Assembly: GCA_002418775.1 (NCBI GenBank)
Contig: DIEU01000010.1
Span: 1-6,405, forward strand
Length of the DNA: 6,405 bases
Source: Firmicutes bacterium UBA5766
Lineage (GTDB): Bacteria > Bacillota > Desulfotomaculia > Desulfotomaculales > Nap2-2B
Direction: 5' to 3'
Shown: one piece after another, positions 4,331 through 6,405 of the stretch
How the letters are laid out: each line of letters starts with the position of its first letter
Numbering within the stretch: the first letter of the stretch is position 1
Notes under the pieces: generated by a model
Seen by the model: only the letters and a program-made list of their open reading frames with translations
Told to the model about the DNA's origin: nothing
Database searches by the model: none
Translations under genes and position numbers: made by a program

Positions 4331-6133
4331 TTGAAAGCCGGGGAAACCAGTCTGCAAAAACTTATGAACGGCGCTATACAGTTTATGGTACCTATATACC
4401 AGCGCACCTATAGCTGGACGGCCAAAGAGTGTAACCAGCTGTGGAAGGATATTATTCAAATCACCCTCAATAAAGAAGGCATGGTGCATTTTATCGGCTC
4501 GGTCGTCTATATTGACCTGGGAACGCCCATTGGCAAGCCGCAGCAATTCTTGCTTATTGACGGGCAGCAGCGACTCACGACCCTGTCTTTGCTCCTTTGC
4601 GCATTGACCCGCTATATTGAGAAAAACAAACTTGAAAATCATATCAACCCCAATAAAATCAGGAACTATTTTCTGTTGAACAGCGAGGAAGTCGGGAATG
4701 ACAAATATAAAATCCTGTTGACTGAACAAGACAAAGAAACATTTGTCCGTATCCTGGAAGGGACGGAAAAAACACTCCATAATCCATCTGAGCAGATGTT
4801 AAAAAATTATATGCTGTTTTCGGATATTATTGAGCAGAGCGGCGAAAGCATAGAGACGATATACGAAGGCATCAGTCGTCTCATGCTGGTTTCGGTCGCT
4901 CTGGATAAAACCCAGGACAATCCGCAGTTGATATTCGAAAGCATGAATTCCACGGGTAAAGATTTGTCTCAGGCCGACCTTATTCGCAATTACATCCTGA
5001 TGGGGCAAACACCCGAAATACAAAACAAGCTTTATACAACCTACTGGCGCCCCATGGAACAGGGGTTTGGCCAGCAGGGCTACACTGATTACTTTGATTT
5101 CTTCATCCGGGATTTTTTAACCAGCCAGAGCAGCACGGGACGTATCTGTAAAATCGGCGAGGTGTATGAAGCATTTAAACTGAATAAGACGTTCGCAACC
5201 TTCTATCCCAAAATCAAAAAGGTCAAGTATGTCAGCAGTGTCCTGGCCGAGTATGTACTCAAGGATTCATACCGGGTCTTTCCAACTGATGAGGAATTCA
5301 AGGCCAAATTTGTTACCAAGGAAATTTATAAGGCGCGTATCAGGAATTATATCCTTGAATCGTTGGAAAACCAAAACCATAAAGAGCCAATCAGTATAAC
5401 CGGCAACGGATATACTGTAGAGCATATCATGCCGCAGAATCCAAATCTCAGCCGGGAATGGCAGGACATGTTAGGCCCTGACTGGAAAGAGATTCAAAAG
5501 ACCTATCTGCACACCATCGGTAATCTAACTCTAACCGGCTACAACAGCGAAATGAGCGACAAGCCGTTTAAGGTCAAACAGACAATCGAAGGGGGGTTCA
5601 AGTCAAGTCACCTGCGCTTGAATGACACACTGGGCGATTTACCCAAGTGGGACAAAGACGAGATAATCAAACGGGCTGGCATACTAGCAGAGATGGCGGT
5701 TAAAATATGGCCATACCCGGCAGTAACCCAGGCGGAGCTTGATGAATATGCCGATAAGGGGAAAACTGAACCTGCTTATACTTCCATGGCCCACTACCCG
5801 CCGATGTCGCCTACAATAGCTAAAATACACGACAAACTGGACCGAAAGTTGCTAACTATTGATGTTGATATTGTCAAAGAATACAAGCAGCAGTACATTG
5901 CCTACAAGAGTGAAACAAATTTTGTTAATATCCGCCCTTCCAAAAATGAGTTGACGATTGCATTTAATATTCCCTTTGACAAAATCAAGGACGAAAAAGG
6001 ATTGTGCAAAAATTATACCGGCATAGGCAACTTCGCCAATAATGATGTGCTTCTTAAAGCGGATGAAAACGTGGACTTGGATTATGTGATCGATCTGGCA
6101 ATGCAAACTCTAATTTATCAGTTGGAGGGATAA
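4331..6133 (+). CDS. GmrSD/SspE-like restriction protein (DUF262-DUF1524-DUF5655), probably with an internal deletion
   Basis: The family cuts DNA of invading phages, often sensing modified bases, and couples nucleotide use to cleavage. The 600-residue product starts with DUF262: VPIYQRTYSW (20-29), the nucleotide-site motif IDGQQRLTTL (76-85) and ESMNSTGKDLSQADLIRNYIL (203-223). DUF1524 follows, a His-Me finger nuclease with VEHIMPQN (H365) and HTIGNLTLTGYNSEMSD (394-410). The C-terminus (about 494-600) matches DUF5655 (LYIAYK-like stretch QQYIAYKSETNFV, then GLCKNYTGIG). Relatives, as I recall them, have roughly 100-200 more residues between EVYEAFK and LNKTFAT; here these abut at residues 283/284. 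All main motifs remain, so activity cannot be excluded. TTG 4331 is the earliest possible start, with a stop (TAA) two codons before it and GGGGGG as the only ribosome site. It is a single-gene unit. Confidence 0.85.
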   Translation: MKAGETSLQKLMNGAIQFMVPIYQRTYSWTAKECNQLWKDIIQITLNKEGMVHFIGSVVYIDLGTPIGKPQQFLLIDGQQRLTTLSLLLCALTRYIEKNKLENHINPNKIRNYFLLNSEEVGNDKYKILLTEQDKETFVRILEGTEKTLHNPSEQMLKNYMLFSDIIEQSGESIETIYEGISRLMLVSVALDKTQDNPQLIFESMNSTGKDLSQADLIRNYILMGQTPEIQNKLYTTYWRPMEQGFGQQGYTDYFDFFIRDFLTSQSSTGRICKIGEVYEAFKLNKTFATFYPKIKKVKYVSSVLAEYVLKDSYRVFPTDEEFKAKFVTKEIYKARIRNYILESLENQNHKEPISITGNGYTVEHIMPQNPNLSREWQDMLGPDWKEIQKTYLHTIGNLTLTGYNSEMSDKPFKVKQTIEGGFKSSHLRLNDTLGDLPKWDKDEIIKRAGILAEMAVKIWPYPAVTQAELDEYADKGKTEPAYTSMAHYPPMSPTIAKIHDKLDRKLLTIDVDIVKEYKQQYIAYKSETNFVNIRPSKNELTIAFNIPFDKIKDEKGLCKNYTGIGNFANNDVLLKADENVDLDYVIDLAMQTLIYQLEG

Positions 6134-6376
6134 TATTACCCGGCTTTGGGGAACTGCTCTATACGTCATCTTGCCGGGTGGCTGCATGTTGACGGCGATT
6201 CCGACCTAACCCCAAACCTTTTAACGATTCCTATACTTTTTAACGAAAGGTATGTTTTGCCCTTCAGGGGGGGTGCATCTTTTAACGAAAGGGTGCAGAA
6301 AACAAAAAGCACCGTCTTGAACGATGCTTAATTTAACCTCAAAATCGCCAACAATCCCAGTATTGCAAGCTCACTG
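6134..6376. other. Gene-free tail after the restriction gene
   Basis: No frame resembles a real protein. A perfect 7-bp inverted repeat ACCCGGC (6138-6144) / GCCGGGT (6173-6179) with a 28-base loop follows the stop directly; with no T run it is a poor terminator but could protect the mRNA end. The paired hairpins at 6219-6297 lie further right. Confidence 0.5.
6219..6297. repeat. Short repeats around TTTTAACGA, two of them in hairpins
   Basis: TTTTAACGA occurs at 6219-6227, 6238-6246 and 6280-6288. The last two continue as AAGG and sit in the loop and inner stem of two hairpins: 6233-6253 (outer arms ATAC/GTAT) and 6274-6297 (outer arms TGCA/TGCA, about 10 pairs with two G-T wobbles). The outer stem bases differ while pairing is kept. 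A run of seven G lies between them (6267-6273). Confidence 0.55.
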
Positions 6377-6405
6377 AAAAATCCACGCTTTTTGCGTGGA
6401 TTTTT
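6377..6405. terminator. Strong Rho-independent terminator at the right end
   Basis: AAAAATCCACGC (6377-6388) pairs perfectly with GCGTGGATTTTT (6394-6405) around a five-T loop. A and T runs flank both sides, so it can work in both directions. It lies about 245 bases after the restriction gene and may end that transcript or that of a gene converging from the right. Confidence 0.92.

Noticed and set aside
4247..4780. A 177-codon minus-strand open frame across the start of the restriction gene
   Set aside because: It lies antisense to conserved DUF262 motifs and shows no protein family features.
1..6405. CRISPR array, tRNA, rRNA or complete insertion sequence
   Set aside because: No regularly spaced repeats, tRNA-like arms or transposase genes were seen on either strand.

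Overview
The window looks like an accessory island in a low-to-mid GC Firmicute. A Clostridia of the Desulfotomaculum/Pelotomaculum kind is my best guess. This is inferred from the style of the phage terminase genes, the Gram-positive-type ribosome sites and the crowd of toxin-antitoxin (TA) genes; no housekeeping gene is present to fix the taxonomy. The two ends are closed by strong Rho-independent terminators (14-49 and 6377-6405).

Layout. (1) 1-358: terminator, then about 300 bases without a gene, holding one copy of a diverged repeat and a good promoter. (2) 359-948, plus strand: an intact two-gene TA-like operon, a DUF433 antitoxin overlapping by 4 bases a DUF5615 PIN-like putative RNase. 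(3) 1042-1251, minus strand: an AbrB/SpoVT-type (VapB-like) antitoxin with no toxin beside it. (4) 1412-2028, minus strand: a Phd/YefM antitoxin and RelE/ParE toxin pair behind a clear promoter and palindromic operator. Both genes appear damaged: the antitoxin by a one-base frameshift, the toxin by an early stop at a position that is usually Tyr. (5) 2034-4167, minus strand: a remnant of a tailed-phage packaging region, with gamma-glutamylcyclotransferase-like protein, DUF5049 protein and large terminase (TerL). TerL lacks its N-terminus and small-subunit partner and carries a frameshift. (6) 4331-6133, plus strand: a GmrSD/SspE-like restriction protein (DUF262-DUF1524-DUF5655) that appears to have lost an internal segment. 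(7) 6134-6405: a gene-free tail with small hairpin repeats and the final terminator.

How it fits together. The window is a patchwork of defence and stability genes and phage debris, not one pathway. Only the DUF433-DUF5615 pair, the lone AbrB-type antitoxin, the cyclotransferase and DUF5049 look undamaged. I do not see a convincing new multi-gene system. The points most worth checking are the coordinated decay of the Phd-ParE module, the shortened restriction protein with its motifs retained, the repeat pair flanking the first TA operon, and the paired AACG-loop hairpins near the right end. Several calls rest on single-base indels, so assembly error must be excluded first.
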